From: a virus
DNA length: 64,000 nt
Reading direction: 5' to 3' (one strand)
Virus record (IMG/VR): IMGVR_UViG_3300037264_001603
Location: 1 to 64,000 of that record
In this document: positions 31,306 through 40,535 of the stretch, piece after piece
Layout of the letters: every line of letters begins with the position of its first letter
How positions within the stretch are numbered: the stretch's first letter is position 1
The notes under the pieces: generated by a model
The model's database searches: none
What the model saw: the letters and a program-made list of their open reading frames with translations, nothing else
What the model was told of the DNA's origin: nothing
Made by a program: the position numbers and the translations under genes

Positions 31306-32046
31306 ATGAGTCCACGAACACTAACGCTTCAAAACCAGATTCGTTCGACTACTTCGGGTATTGAATACGATGATACTCTGTCACTTCCATTGGCAGAAAC
31401 TCTCGTAAATCTGGCGTTCATTACCGACACCAGCCAAGTAACCGGAACTCTGGTTATGGACTTGAACTTCCTTCGAACTGCCGTTCGAGATATCAAGGGA
31501 GAGACTGCCTTCTACAACTGGTATGATGAGTCCAGCACGCTAACTACGTCTGGATTGATGTCTCTATCCGAAGCACGTCGCGAGATCAACAACCTACAGG
31601 ATTTCGTTGGTTCCAATGGCGATGGCGACGCTACCCCGGATTACACCAGCACTTGTTTCATTGCGCAGAACGACCCCCTTGAAACTGCAATTAGTACCTT
31701 GGATGCCCAGCTTTGTATTGCAACTGGCACCATTTCACAGTCGAACGAAATTCAGAAGAGAGTTCTTATTCGCACAGGCGGACAGATTCTTGAGAACACT
31801 TCGATCAACATCAGCACCCCCGGTGCTGGCTGGACCGTATACGGTGATGACGTTCAGATCACCACTTCCGGTACCTTTGTGGAGTCCACCTCGGTGTACA
31901 CCAACGGTGTTCTACAGCTTACTGCCCCTGATGGCGCGGCAAACAATGACGTTTACTGGGTCTCTACTCCGTACACGATTGCTTTCGAGTACAAGATTAG
32001 AACCAATGACGTTATTCAGATTTACAAGTTCCCGTCTATTCCGTAA
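31306..32046 (+). CDS. virion/fibre structural protein (246 aa)
   Basis: ATG 10 nt after AAGGAGG. The N-terminal half (TLQNQIRSTTSGIEYDDTLSL; a helical SLSEARREINNLQDFVG) is unique, and the C-terminal half repeats the domain of the gene at 30873. Bounded by a SD-masking hairpin upstream and a strong hairpin downstream, as expected for a separately tuned structural gene. Confidence 0.75.
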   Translation: MSPRTLTLQNQIRSTTSGIEYDDTLSLPLAETLVNLAFITDTSQVTGTLVMDLNFLRTAVRDIKGETAFYNWYDESSTLTTSGLMSLSEARREINNLQDFVGSNGDGDATPDYTSTCFIAQNDPLETAISTLDAQLCIATGTISQSNEIQKRVLIRTGGQILENTSINISTPGAGWTVYGDDVQITTSGTFVESTSVYTNGVLQLTAPDGAANNDVYWVSTPYTIAFEYKIRTNDVIQIYKFPSIP

Positions 32047-32052
32047 ATCTTT

Positions 32053-32083
32053 GTAAGGCGAAGGGTACATCCCTTCGTCTTAC
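32053..32083 (+). terminator. 13-bp hairpin after a structural gene
   Basis: A 13-bp stem with one G-T wobble: GTAAGGCGAAGGG (32053-32065) / CCCTTCGTCTTAC (32071-32083), 5-nt loop. No T-tract follows, so it could be a transcript 3'-end protector or a factor-dependent terminator. Confidence 0.55.
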
Positions 32084-32102
32084 CCAGTAAAGGAGGAAAC
32101 CC

Positions 32103-32531
32103 GTGGCAGAGGAGAATGAGGAGCTACGTGGCCGAGCTAAAGCCGATCTACGCAATGAACAGATACGAGTTCTGATTGGTAAATGGGAGAAGAGGCGAGA
32201 CGAGCTTTTGGACGAAGTGTCTTTCCGTAAAGGACAGTTAGAGCTTCTAGAGGAACTGATCAGGCAATCCTACGAAAAAATCTTGGATGTAAACAAAGAA
32301 GAAAAGGCCAAGGAAGAGAAGCGGATTCAGGAAAGGTTAGACGAACTGAAGAAGCAGGCTGAGGTAGAAGAAGAGTCCAGGAGAAGTGCCGAGGCTTTGG
32401 CCCTACACGAACAGAAGCAGCGTGAGGTGGCGGAAGGAAAGAGACAGGGTAAGCCTCACCCCCTTGAGCGGGCCCGGGATCTTCAACTGAGAAAGGCCGC
32501 GGCCAGAAAGAAAAAAGACCAGGAGGAATAG
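32103..32531 (+). CDS. coiled-coil protein (142 aa)
   Basis: GTG start behind AAAGGAGG. Nearly all charged heptad-like helix (KWEKRRDELLDEVSFRKGQL; EEKAKEEKRIQERLDELKKQ), with a basic C-terminus. Lies among fibre genes, so a fibre chaperone or stalk is possible. No family recognised. Confidence 0.7.
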   Translation: MAEENEELRGRAKADLRNEQIRVLIGKWEKRRDELLDEVSFRKGQLELLEELIRQSYEKILDVNKEEKAKEEKRIQERLDELKKQAEVEEESRRSAEALALHEQKQREVAEGKRQGKPHPLERARDLQLRKAAARKKKDQEE

Positions 32532-32534
32532 CTC

Positions 32535-34073
32535 GTGGTACGAACGAGGATCCGAGAAGATCAAGAACAGGATGTCTCGTTTGTTAGTGAGGGTGAGCTA
32601 AACGAGTTCTTTACTTCGGTAGTTATCACTGGTACTGAGGATTCCACAAGTGTAATTCAGAACTTCAAGACCTTCTTCCCCGGACAGGGGTTGATTGTTG
32701 TCACGGACGGCCTTACAGTTACTACAGGGACTCAGCTCGTCACCATCTCTGGTTTCAAGAACGAGTTTGTTTCTGCTTCCGGTAGTCTCCAATCCCAGAT
32801 CCAGGTAGCAGGCGGTGTTACTTCTATTACCGCCAGCGGAATTACTGTTTCTGGGGCTCTAACTTTCGCAGGGCTATCCGGAATAACCCTCATCCCGGAC
32901 TTCAACACCAACACCATCACCTTTTCAGGTTCTGGCGTTACCAGCATTGTAACTGTATCAGGAATTGAAGGCGACATCACCATCCTCGGGGCTGGCGAAG
33001 TAGATGTTATCACCGAAGGCAATACCATTGTCATTTCTGGTACACCACATACCCCAGTTCCCAATGCCATCATAGGTGCTGGGCAAGTTGTTGTCACCTC
33101 GGGTTCAAACATCACAACCATTTCCGGCCAGCCGTCAGTGGGAAATGCCCTTATCGGTGGCGCAAATGTAACTATCGTCTCCGGAACTAGTACTACAACC
33201 ATCTCGTCCGTAAATGATGTATCAGATGCGCTGGTGGGTATCCGGGGCATCGTCGTCAATTCAGGCACTGATACTACCACCCTAGACTTCGTTCCTACGG
33301 CCCTAGTTGGGGTGCAAGGCGTTACAGTTACTTCGGGAAGCAACACGATCACGATTGGTCATGTTCCCAAAGCTTTGGTTAGCGACAATTTTGCGTCAGT
33401 GATTTCCGGAACCAATGTTGATACCATCGTTCACAAAGCTATCATTAGTGGGCAAGGGTCAATTGTTGTAACGGGAACGAATGCCGTAACCATCAACACC
33501 TTTGATGAAACAGATGTGGACTCTATCACCACCAGCGGTGTTACTTTCACAGGAAGCGTCAATCTCAATAGCGATGGCGGTATCCGATTAGTCCCCGGGG
33601 GTGGTAATACCATTACCGTATCCGGTGGTAGTACTGTAGGTCAGCTCGTAGGGAACTTCTTCCAGGTAGAGTTTACTGCCGGTGGAAATGTGGCCAACAC
33701 GTGGTTAGCGGTTAGCGACGCAGCCTTACCTAGCAATATCACTCCCTGGGTAGTATCGTTTCCTTGTCGGCTGGCAGGAATCTTCTTCTCTAACGCAAAC
33801 GCCAATGTGGATCAGGATGTGGAGATTTACGCAGCCAACGCGGGGGCCGGCAATGCTGAAACCTTGCGATACACGTGGCAAGTACGCAATGCCCGGGTTT
33901 CGTATGATACGAACATCTCTGCCGGGGCGTTGATTCTAAATCCTGGTGATAAGGTAGGAGTATTTGTACGAGACCAGGGCGACAATGCCAAAGACGTGTG
34001 TGTGGGATTGTATGTAGAAATCACACAGAGAACCCTCGCAGCCGCTACCGAAAACTACGCAGGTAACTTCTAA
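32535..34073 (+). CDS. large tail-fibre-like protein with beta-helical repeats (512 aa)
   Basis: GTG start three bases after the previous stop. Between about residues 175 and 330 there are five or six repeats of about 24 residues of the form ALVGxxxVTVTSGxNTTTI, a pattern of beta-helical fibre shafts. The C-terminal 140 residues (FFQVEFTAGGNVANTWLAV onward) form a distinct globular head. Receptor-binding fibre inferred. Confidence 0.8.
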   Translation: MVRTRIREDQEQDVSFVSEGELNEFFTSVVITGTEDSTSVIQNFKTFFPGQGLIVVTDGLTVTTGTQLVTISGFKNEFVSASGSLQSQIQVAGGVTSITASGITVSGALTFAGLSGITLIPDFNTNTITFSGSGVTSIVTVSGIEGDITILGAGEVDVITEGNTIVISGTPHTPVPNAIIGAGQVVVTSGSNITTISGQPSVGNALIGGANVTIVSGTSTTTISSVNDVSDALVGIRGIVVNSGTDTTTLDFVPTALVGVQGVTVTSGSNTITIGHVPKALVSDNFASVISGTNVDTIVHKAIISGQGSIVVTGTNAVTINTFDETDVDSITTSGVTFTGSVNLNSDGGIRLVPGGGNTITVSGGSTVGQLVGNFFQVEFTAGGNVANTWLAVSDAALPSNITPWVVSFPCRLAGIFFSNANANVDQDVEIYAANAGAGNAETLRYTWQVRNARVSYDTNISAGALILNPGDKVGVFVRDQGDNAKDVCVGLYVEITQRTLAAATENYAGNF

Positions 34074-34990
34074 TGTCAGATTATCGACGCATAACAGAGC
34101 TGGTTAATACTGGCCCCGCGAACCTATTCTTTGATCAGGTTATTGGATCAGGTGAAGTCTGGGAAATTGGGGATAGAAAGATAGCCGGTTGGCGGGAAGA
34201 TCTTACTGTTTCCGGAGCATTGACTAGCGGCACTCTGAGAGTTAGAGATGGTACGCAAACCTTTGGTATCGCTAATGGTCTCCTGTACTTTTACGACCAA
34301 CACCCCCAAAGGCATACTACCATCACCATTCCAGGACAAGTATTGGTAACCCTGTCTTCTGGAGTAGATGCGCTCGGCGGCGTAAATTACACAATAGGTT
34401 CCCGCGCCATGCTGGGGGATTCTTTCGTAAGTGTGGTCTCCGGTACCAACAGTATTCAGTGGTCAGCCAAGTCGATCATAGGTTCAGGCGCGGTTACCGT
34501 CACTTCAGGAACTGGAACAGTCTCTGTAGATGTGACTGGATCAACCCAAGCCGCCACGGCGCAGCGAGGTTTTACCAAAGAGAGCGAAGGTGTAAGTACT
34601 ACAACTAGTACTACCTTACAAGAAAAGTTATCCATGTCCGCCAACGTGGCCTTGGTGGCGACCGGCACCGAGCCCGAGGCGTATCGATTACTTTGGTACT
34701 ACGAGTACGGATACTCGTCTTCCAGTAATGAGTTTGAGGGCCGATTGCAGGTGGACAACAAAGACGATCTTCACTATGTGGTAGATAGACCTATCGCTAC
34801 TGCCACGGGCACCTACTCTGCGGCCTCGGGATTTGCGGACATGTTGCTTACTTCTGGAACCCACACCTTTGACATTGACTATCGCTCCTCTGCTGCAGGA
34901 AAGACGGCACGTATTCGGAGCGCACGATTGAGTCTTGTTCAGCTAACCCTGGGGCCGACCTCGTCGACCCCTCCCCTGAAAGGCACATAG
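34073..34990 (+). CDS. fibre-associated structural protein (305 aa)
   Basis: TAATG-coupled to the big fibre gene. Contains the same IIGSGAVTVTSGTGTVSVDV-type repeat once and a globular C-terminal region (YRLLWYYEYGYSSSSNEFEGRL) resembling a lectin-like or carbohydrate-binding sandwich. Ends in a proline-rich tail. Probably part of the adsorption apparatus. Confidence 0.72.
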   Translation: MSDYRRITELVNTGPANLFFDQVIGSGEVWEIGDRKIAGWREDLTVSGALTSGTLRVRDGTQTFGIANGLLYFYDQHPQRHTTITIPGQVLVTLSSGVDALGGVNYTIGSRAMLGDSFVSVVSGTNSIQWSAKSIIGSGAVTVTSGTGTVSVDVTGSTQAATAQRGFTKESEGVSTTTSTTLQEKLSMSANVALVATGTEPEAYRLLWYYEYGYSSSSNEFEGRLQVDNKDDLHYVVDRPIATATGTYSAASGFADMLLTSGTHTFDIDYRSSAAGKTARIRSARLSLVQLTLGPTSSTPPLKGT

Positions 34991-35000
34991 GAGGTATAGC

Positions 35001-36026
35001 GTGGCCGAGTTTCCGTATCTATTCAACAAAGAATCCGGCATCACTAATACCGCCCAGCTGTTTAGTGAGATTCAGGACAGTAGCATCACTATTGCTTTAG
35101 ACCGAATTGATGGTACTGATCACACCCTTACAGCTATCTTCAAAGCAGCCCTATCCGGCGGGGAGTTCACAACCCTTAGCGGACTAGTAGTTGCACACGT
35201 TGGTAACCCTAATTTTGATCCTCCGGTATTCGTAACCGCAGGCGTAGACCCTGTGTCGGGAAAGACCGTTCTTGATCCGGCCAGCCCTAGAACCCCAGAC
35301 GGAGAACTTCACGTAGTTGCCAGTAACTTTGGCCACATCACGGGAAACAAAGTCGTCAACTGGACTATGCAGTATACCCTCAATGCGGGAGCAACCATTT
35401 CAGAACGACTAGTGGTTCCTTCTGGTCAGACCTTGGCTCTTGAGTTCATGCAAGGACATGCCCCCACAACCCCATTCAACGTAGAGTTGAATTGGTTCGA
35501 TCATTCGCCCAACAATACCAACACGTTCTTTAGGCGCAATCCCGCTATCCGCATCAAAGAATTCAGTACTATGGTGGTCAGCGGTTCGCACACGCAGGGC
35601 GACAACACTATCCAGGTCAATACTGACAATGGGTTCCTTTTGGCCAACAATCCAGTTCCTCGGCAGTATGGGTTCATCAATCTGGTTACTGGTAAGAGGG
35701 CCTTCATCCGAGCCAACAGCTTGAATGCTGGTACTGGTGTCCTCACCCTGAATGTGGGCATTCCTTTCAATCTTCCCAACAACTCCCCCATTGCTTTGGT
35801 GGATCGACAGATTGCTCGTATAGGTGGCGCAGCGGGTACCTCATTGGTAGACTTTGAAATTCCGCCCAGCTTTGACGGGGACGGCTTCCGCTACATGGAA
35901 ATGAAGCTTCAAAACACCCACGCCAGCACAGCTGGTGTAGTTTTCGCCATGCTCAATGGGTGGATGACTTCTACTCTCAGCGGTACTATTCCTGGGGCCG
36001 GCGGAGGTGCCGAAGATGAGAACTAG
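35001..36026 (+). CDS. putative virion structural protein (341 aa)
   Basis: GTG start after AGGAGG. Beta-rich, with repeated short turns (DGTDHTLTAIF; VSGSHTQGDNTIQVNTDNGF). No clear family, but composition and position within the fibre block indicate a virion protein. Overlaps the next gene by 11 nt. Confidence 0.7.
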   Translation: MAEFPYLFNKESGITNTAQLFSEIQDSSITIALDRIDGTDHTLTAIFKAALSGGEFTTLSGLVVAHVGNPNFDPPVFVTAGVDPVSGKTVLDPASPRTPDGELHVVASNFGHITGNKVVNWTMQYTLNAGATISERLVVPSGQTLALEFMQGHAPTTPFNVELNWFDHSPNNTNTFFRRNPAIRIKEFSTMVVSGSHTQGDNTIQVNTDNGFLLANNPVPRQYGFINLVTGKRAFIRANSLNAGTGVLTLNVGIPFNLPNNSPIALVDRQIARIGGAAGTSLVDFEIPPSFDGDGFRYMEMKLQNTHASTAGVVFAMLNGWMTSTLSGTIPGAGGGAEDEN

Positions 36027-37047
36027 TGATACCCTTCTCAAGGTCCGCGACTGGGCTTTCCTCAAAGCGTTGGCTACCATCAAGCCTCTCAAAATGGATT
36101 ACGAAGAGAATGAAGATGGATCGATTAGTGTTTTCGTCAAGCAGGGCAATTCGGAATTCTTTGTCAACTTGTTACCTCCTGGAGGCGAGCAAGTTATCGG
36201 AGGAAGCCTTACTAACGATGAAGACTACGCCGACTTCATAAACAACTACAAGCCGGGAATTGATGCTAATCCTCCGGCTAATGTAGCTCACGTACTGGAT
36301 CCTGTTACCGGATTGGCCGTTCCTTCCTGGAAGACCCCAGTTACCGGAGATGGTAAGGCCCGAGTTTTAGCCAGCCACAAGCCCATCATTCCAGGCAAAG
36401 AGTCCTACAACTTCTTTACCAGCCGCGGAGATTTGGGATTGGTACTGGGAAGTGGCACTGCGCTACGTATAGAGTCCGTGTCCGGAACCGAGTACAATTA
36501 CGTAGATGTTCATTTTAGTACCGACGTCAATCCTTCCGAAGCTATCTACATCTTTGGTGGTGGCATCTCTTGGGAAGATGCTGGTTGGGGAGACGAAATT
36601 AGCCTGGAACTACGCGCCACCCCCACTTCGGTGGTACCCGCAGTAGTGGCCTCTGGTCTTGGTCTTCCATGTGATTACAACTTGGTAGGAGATCGTATTC
36701 GCCACGCGGGTGTGGGGCAAGGCAGTCATGCCCTGGGCGGTTATCCAAAGTGGATTCCCAATTTCACCAAAACTGGGTACTGGGATTTAGACAAGGTAGC
36801 TATGAAGGCCATTCCCAGCGTTTCGGGTACAGGAACTTTTGATTGGCACACTACCGAGCAATTCGTGGGGTGCTATGTTCAAAACCTGTCGGTATACAAG
36901 AGCAACGCCCACCCGATCATCATTGATGCGACTGAATCGGCCCCGCTGCCTTATGGTGTCTATCTCCGTTTGATTGCCCATAACGTCAGTGATACCGATT
37001 GGAAGGTTTGGGCCTTCATGAAGATGTATCGAGAAAGGTTGAAATAA
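36016..37047 (+). CDS. putative virion structural protein (343 aa)
   Basis: ATG 36016 is 8 nt after GGAGG at 36003-36007. Alternating beta strands and aromatic turns (GYPKWIPNFTKTGYWDLDKV) and a compact C-terminus (VYLRLIAHNVSDTDWKVW). No family recognised. TAATG-coupled to the next gene. Confidence 0.7.
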   Translation: MRTSDTLLKVRDWAFLKALATIKPLKMDYEENEDGSISVFVKQGNSEFFVNLLPPGGEQVIGGSLTNDEDYADFINNYKPGIDANPPANVAHVLDPVTGLAVPSWKTPVTGDGKARVLASHKPIIPGKESYNFFTSRGDLGLVLGSGTALRIESVSGTEYNYVDVHFSTDVNPSEAIYIFGGGISWEDAGWGDEISLELRATPTSVVPAVVASGLGLPCDYNLVGDRIRHAGVGQGSHALGGYPKWIPNFTKTGYWDLDKVAMKAIPSVSGTGTFDWHTTEQFVGCYVQNLSVYKSNAHPIIIDATESAPLPYGVYLRLIAHNVSDTDWKVWAFMKMYRERLK

Positions 37048-37415
37048 TGCCAACACAGATCAAACATAACGGCGGATTAGTGGATGCGGTGCTAGAACTA
37101 GGTTTTGACGCCGTCAAGTATTTCGAGATTTCGGCCACAGGGGTTGCGCAAATGTTGACCATCAGCCCCCCGGCCCGTAGATTGACTTTACGAAACGCGA
37201 GCACGTCTGTACCTGCCTACTTCAACATCACTGGGGATGACGCAGTAGCAGCAGCCAGCTCTACTCCGGGCGACAACATAAAGCTCGGGCCAGAATGCAC
37301 TTTTGAAATGGACTTTGACACTTTGAAAAATATCTCCTTCATTACCGGCGGTGGCACAGCGCTGATTGAGGGTTGGTTGGGTTGGAAAGGTTCCGTCTGT
37401 TATCCACAAACCTAG
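37047..37415 (+). CDS. small beta-rich structural protein (122 aa)
   Basis: TAATG start on the previous stop. Beta-sandwich-like (VKYFEISATGVAQMLTISPP; RRLTLRNASTSVPAYFNITG). Similar in style to small tail or head decoration proteins, but no direct homology is claimed. Ends the fibre block; a promoter follows at once. Confidence 0.68.
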   Translation: MPTQIKHNGGLVDAVLELGFDAVKYFEISATGVAQMLTISPPARRLTLRNASTSVPAYFNITGDDAVAAASSTPGDNIKLGPECTFEMDFDTLKNISFITGGGTALIEGWLGWKGSVCYPQT

Positions 37416-37444
37416 TTGCTAATTTGTGATTCACCACGTATAAT
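37416..37444 (+). promoter_or_regulatory. sigma70-like promoter TTGCTA-N17-TATAAT
   Basis: TTGCTA at 37416-37421, 17-bp spacer, TATAAT at 37439-37444 in CGTATAATTC. A small TCCTT/AAGGA stem (37445-37457) overlaps the SD of the HNH gene but falls across the predicted start, so it may act only on longer read-through transcripts. Confidence 0.8.
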
Positions 37445-37466
37445 TCCTTAGTAAGGAGATCATCTC

Positions 37467-38117
37467 ATGAGTAAGCTCAACGCTGGAACTCTCGTACTCA
37501 ACCGTAGTTGGTTGGCAGTACAGGTCTGTTCTGTTAAGCGTGCTATCGCTTTGGTCTATCAAGGCCACGCCAAGGTTGTAGCTACAGATGGTCAAGCTTA
37601 CGACTTTGAGGATTGGTCTCAAGTATCGCAAATCATGACCGAGGTGGGCGACGAAGAGTTCATTCACTCCCCTACCCTACGGATCAAGATCCCCCGCGTA
37701 ATCGTCCTCATGTTCTACGACAAGCTGCCAAAACGAACGGTAAGTTTCAGCCGCAAGAACATCTTCGAGCGCGACAAGTACACCTGCCAGTATTGTGGTA
37801 CTCGTCCTCCGAGCAAGCGAGCTGCGCTAAAGTGGATGGAGCAAAAAGCCCTCACGTTCGACCACGTGGTTCCTAGATCCCAGGGTGGAAAGACCACTTG
37901 GGACAACATTGTAACTGCATGCTACGATTGTAACCGTAAGAAGGCAAACCGAACTCCGGAAGACATGGGTTGGCGTCTAAAGCGACGGCCAGATCGGCCA
38001 GATTGGCACCCTACTCTGAACATTCCGCTACGGATTATTCCGCACAAGGAATGGATCAACTTCCTGGATTTGGCTTATTACAACGTGGAGTTAGACAATG
38101 ACAACGAAGGCGGTTGA
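37467..38117 (+). CDS. HNH endonuclease (216 aa)
   Basis: The HNH core is complete: RDKYTCQYCG, then LTFDHVVPRSQGGKTTWDNIVTACYDCNRKKANRTP, with two CxxC zinc pairs and the catalytic His in FDHV. The N-terminal LVLNRSWLAVQVCSVKRAIALVY is the usual extension of this widespread bacterial HNH family. It has its own promoter. It may nick host or competing phage DNA, or take part in packaging. Confidence 0.9.
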   Translation: MSKLNAGTLVLNRSWLAVQVCSVKRAIALVYQGHAKVVATDGQAYDFEDWSQVSQIMTEVGDEEFIHSPTLRIKIPRVIVLMFYDKLPKRTVSFSRKNIFERDKYTCQYCGTRPPSKRAALKWMEQKALTFDHVVPRSQGGKTTWDNIVTACYDCNRKKANRTPEDMGWRLKRRPDRPDWHPTLNIPLRIIPHKEWINFLDLAYYNVELDNDNEGG

Positions 38118-38454
38118 GCTTTTCCAGTACCTTCGCGGGGCTGTTAGATCTGCCTATGGCACAGAAGATTTCCGTGGAAAGGCCGTGCTCTTTGTGGGAA
38201 TGGATCGGGTTGGACAGGAGTTACTTCTCCGGCTATGTCTAGATGAGGTTAGCCTGTTCTTTGCCGACCATCGAGTAACCAATTACTACCAGGCACACGC
38301 TGTTTGTGGGCAGGTGTCCCCGCATCAAGGGGAGCCTGTTGACATCACGCTGGATTTTGAAAACAAGATCTTGGTGGTAAGGGGCAAATCCCTACCACTG
38401 CCCAAGCTGGGACAAGAGGCTTATACCCAGGGGGTCCATGACTTTTACCTATAA
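38098..38454 (+). CDS. hypothetical protein (118 aa)
   Basis: Starts inside the end of the HNH gene (20-nt overlap). KAVLFVGMDRVGQELLLRLCLDEV resembles a short Rossmann turn, but the rest does not continue as a dehydrogenase. No confident family. Confidence 0.6.
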   Translation: MTTKAVELFQYLRGAVRSAYGTEDFRGKAVLFVGMDRVGQELLLRLCLDEVSLFFADHRVTNYYQAHAVCGQVSPHQGEPVDITLDFENKILVVRGKSLPLPKLGQEAYTQGVHDFYL

Positions 38455-38463
38455 GGGGGAAGC

Positions 38464-38745
38464 ATGGTTATCGTACTTCTGGATACCGTTTCAATCCTGG
38501 AACATCGTTTGGGGTTCCTGGAAGGTATTTCCGAAATTGCGACCCAGTGTAATTGGGCCCCTGGCCAAATTCAGGAGCTGCATGATTATCTGCTCGACGA
38601 GGTAATCAAGATCGACAACTTGATGTTCGATACTTACGAAGAAACTGAAGATCCAGAATTGGCCTATCTCATTTGGGAAGCGCACATGGAAGACTTGAGG
38701 CGCTGGTTAGGCCTAATCTTGGGTATCAAGATCAAATACGTTTAG
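38464..38745 (+). CDS. hypothetical helical protein (93 aa)
   Basis: ATG behind AGGGGGA. All-helical and acidic (LDTVSILEHRLGFLEGISEI; LDEVIKIDNLMFDTYEETED). No family recognised; 9-nt spacing to the next gene. Confidence 0.65.
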   Translation: MVIVLLDTVSILEHRLGFLEGISEIATQCNWAPGQIQELHDYLLDEVIKIDNLMFDTYEETEDPELAYLIWEAHMEDLRRWLGLILGIKIKYV

Positions 38746-38754
38746 GAGAATCAC

Positions 38755-38997
38755 ATGAAGACCTTTTGGGCAGCAAGCCTGTTATCCGTACTTTTGGCCT
38801 CGGCGGCTTTAGCCGGCCAACCCGACCCCAACGAGCAGCGGCAGCAGCAAATGGCCCCGTCGGTAGTGGTAATTCCACAACCTGCCCCGGACAAAGATGA
38901 TGGCGGCAACACTTTGATTACAGTGGCCATTGTTGGTGCGGTGGGCGCAGTAGGTGCGGCCTACGTTTCTTCCCGGAGTCGAAAGAAGGGCGAGTAA
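38755..38997 (+). CDS. exported small membrane protein (80 aa)
   Basis: Signal peptide (MKTFWAASLLSVLLASAALAG, likely cleavage after ALA), a Gln/Pro-rich linker and a C-terminal membrane helix with a GxxxG-rich core (ITVAIVGAVGAVGAAYV) and basic anchor. Possible spanin-like or envelope protein. TAATG-coupled to the oxidoreductase gene. Confidence 0.65.
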   Translation: MKTFWAASLLSVLLASAALAGQPDPNEQRQQQMAPSVVVIPQPAPDKDDGGNTLITVAIVGAVGAVGAAYVSSRSRKKGE

Positions 38998-40166
38998 TGT
39001 CCGTTTCGTATTGGCAGGACACTGGTGGCCCCAGAAAACGGGCTTACTCCCATGTAGTGATTATTGGGGCCGGTTTAGCTGGTCTATCTACCGCCTACTG
39101 GTTGCACAAGTTAGACCCTACGCTAAGCATAGCCATTGTAGACAAGGGCACCGTTGGGTACGGAGCATCAGGGCGCAATGCAGGTTTCATTACCTGCGGT
39201 TCTACAGAACACTTCTCCCGTATGGCATCTGCGTATGGGGAGAGCAAGGCAGAAGAGATTTGGAAGTTTACCGAATACAACCACCGCTTGATTGTCGAAA
39301 CCTTTGGGCTAGAGAGATTGCAGTCGGAATGCGAATACCGAAATTTGGGAAGTTGGACTCTGGCGGCTACGGAACACGAGATCCAGGTAATCGGTGAGAC
39401 TGTAAAGCATCTTCAAGGCAAGGGTGTGAATGTTCAATGGTACGACAAAAAGATCGTAGATAACTGGCTGCATTGTGAAGGGTTTCACGGCGGTGCCAAA
39501 TACGCAGACGACGGAGAAATTCATCCGGTAAAGTATCTGAACCTACTGCAGCAAGAATCTGGCGCAACGCTTTACACCAACCAGGAAGTCTTTGGTTTCG
39601 AAAGCGACGGGGATGCCGTACTTGTAAAAACCAATCAATTGGATCTCCGTGCCGAGGCTGTGGTCCTTTGTACTAATGCTTGGAGTGGGCAACTTTCCTC
39701 CTGGTTCCAAGACAAGATAGCACCTACACGCGGGCAGATTATCGTAACTGAGCCTGTCGCGCCGTTTCTAGAGCCTGCCTATTGCAGCTTTGTTCTAGAC
39801 TACTTCCGACAACTCGTTGATGGAAGAGTTTTGATTGGCGGCTTTCGCAATGCTGACATTGAACGCGAAGTAGGTTTCTCGGACGAAATCAATCCTACCA
39901 TCGACGAGAAGTTGGAAGGATTTTTGCACGATCATTTTCCTCGACTTCGTAATGCTCGCATCGACTATCGATGGAGCGGAGTCATGGGGTTCTCTGCAGA
40001 TGGTTATCCCATGGTCGGGGCCTTGAACGAAGACCCGCGGATCTTCTACAATGTGGGGTTTACCGCACACGGATTAGGGTTTACTTTTGCAACCGGGGAG
40101 CTGACAGCCAAGCTTATTCTTGAAGGACAAGATCCCGGAATTTTCAGTGGGAGAAGGTTCTCATGA
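38997..40166 (+). CDS. FAD-dependent amino acid/amine oxidoreductase (389 aa)
   Basis: VVIIGAGLAGLSTAYWL (GxGxxG at 24-29) binds FAD; GTVGYGASGRNAGFI, PTRGQIIVTEPV and the C-terminal GFTAHGLGFTFATGEL are hallmarks of the DadA/PuuB/glycine-oxidase group. Length is complete. Likely oxidises an amine or amino acid with O2 as acceptor. Such a gene is unusual in phages and may alter host polyamine or amino acid pools. Confidence 0.88.
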   Translation: MSVSYWQDTGGPRKRAYSHVVIIGAGLAGLSTAYWLHKLDPTLSIAIVDKGTVGYGASGRNAGFITCGSTEHFSRMASAYGESKAEEIWKFTEYNHRLIVETFGLERLQSECEYRNLGSWTLAATEHEIQVIGETVKHLQGKGVNVQWYDKKIVDNWLHCEGFHGGAKYADDGEIHPVKYLNLLQQESGATLYTNQEVFGFESDGDAVLVKTNQLDLRAEAVVLCTNAWSGQLSSWFQDKIAPTRGQIIVTEPVAPFLEPAYCSFVLDYFRQLVDGRVLIGGFRNADIEREVGFSDEINPTIDEKLEGFLHDHFPRLRNARIDYRWSGVMGFSADGYPMVGALNEDPRIFYNVGFTAHGLGFTFATGELTAKLILEGQDPGIFSGRRFS

Positions 40167-40480
40167 CTTTTGATGATCTAACGAGGGATTCGAAAGAACT
40201 ATTGGATCTCCGCCCGGACGGGTGGACATGTAGCACCCTTCGCGACATGGTAAAGCTAGCGGAGGAAACAGGTGAGGTGGCCGAATGTATGGTCAAATCA
40301 CACAAGACCAAGGAAGACTTGGGAGAAGAACTTTCTGATGTTTTGGTTGTAGTGGGAGTAATTGCTTTGCGTGCCGGAATTGATTTGAAGGCAGCACATC
40401 CCAAAAAGCAAGTCAAGAGAGTTCAGAAGTTGCTCAAAAGGTTTCACGGCGGAATTTACCCCTCAAAAATTGAGGGGTAG
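40163..40480 (+). CDS. mazG: MazG-like nucleotide pyrophosphohydrolase (105 aa)
   Basis: KLAEETGEVAE (E34, E35, E38) and EDLGEELSDVLVVV (E55, D59) form the EExxE...ExxD magnesium site of all-alpha NTP pyrophosphohydrolases. One domain, as in phage MazG. Hydrolyses (d)NTPs to monophosphates, recycling host nucleotides. Overlaps the oxidoreductase gene by 4 nt and ends in a strong hairpin. Confidence 0.88.
   Translation: MTFDDLTRDSKELLDLRPDGWTCSTLRDMVKLAEETGEVAECMVKSHKTKEDLGEELSDVLVVVGVIALRAGIDLKAAHPKKQVKRVQKLLKRFHGGIYPSKIEG
40456..40480 (+). terminator. hairpin overlapping the mazG stop codon
   Basis: TACCCCTCAA (40457-40466) / TTGAGGGGTA (40470-40479) with a 3-nt loop and a flanking wobble pair. 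The stop TAG lies in the stem. No T-tract follows, so termination efficiency is uncertain. Confidence 0.55.
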
Positions 40481-40535
40481 AAAATCACAATCCCCGATAC
40501 TAAAATCTCGCTTCAAAGTGTGGGTTCTGCGAGAT
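40478..40535 (+). promoter_or_regulatory. possible promoter and 7-bp inverted repeat
   Basis: TAGAAA (40478-40483)-N17-TAAAAT (40501-40506) is a plausible but weak promoter. ATCTCGC (40505-40511) / GCGAGAT (40529-40535) overlaps its downstream side and could be an operator or leader hairpin. Confidence 0.35.

Noticed and set aside
38098-38454. Dehydrogenase-like Rossmann motif
   Set aside because: FVGMDRVGQ lacks a second glycine pattern and the remaining fold; left as hypothetical.
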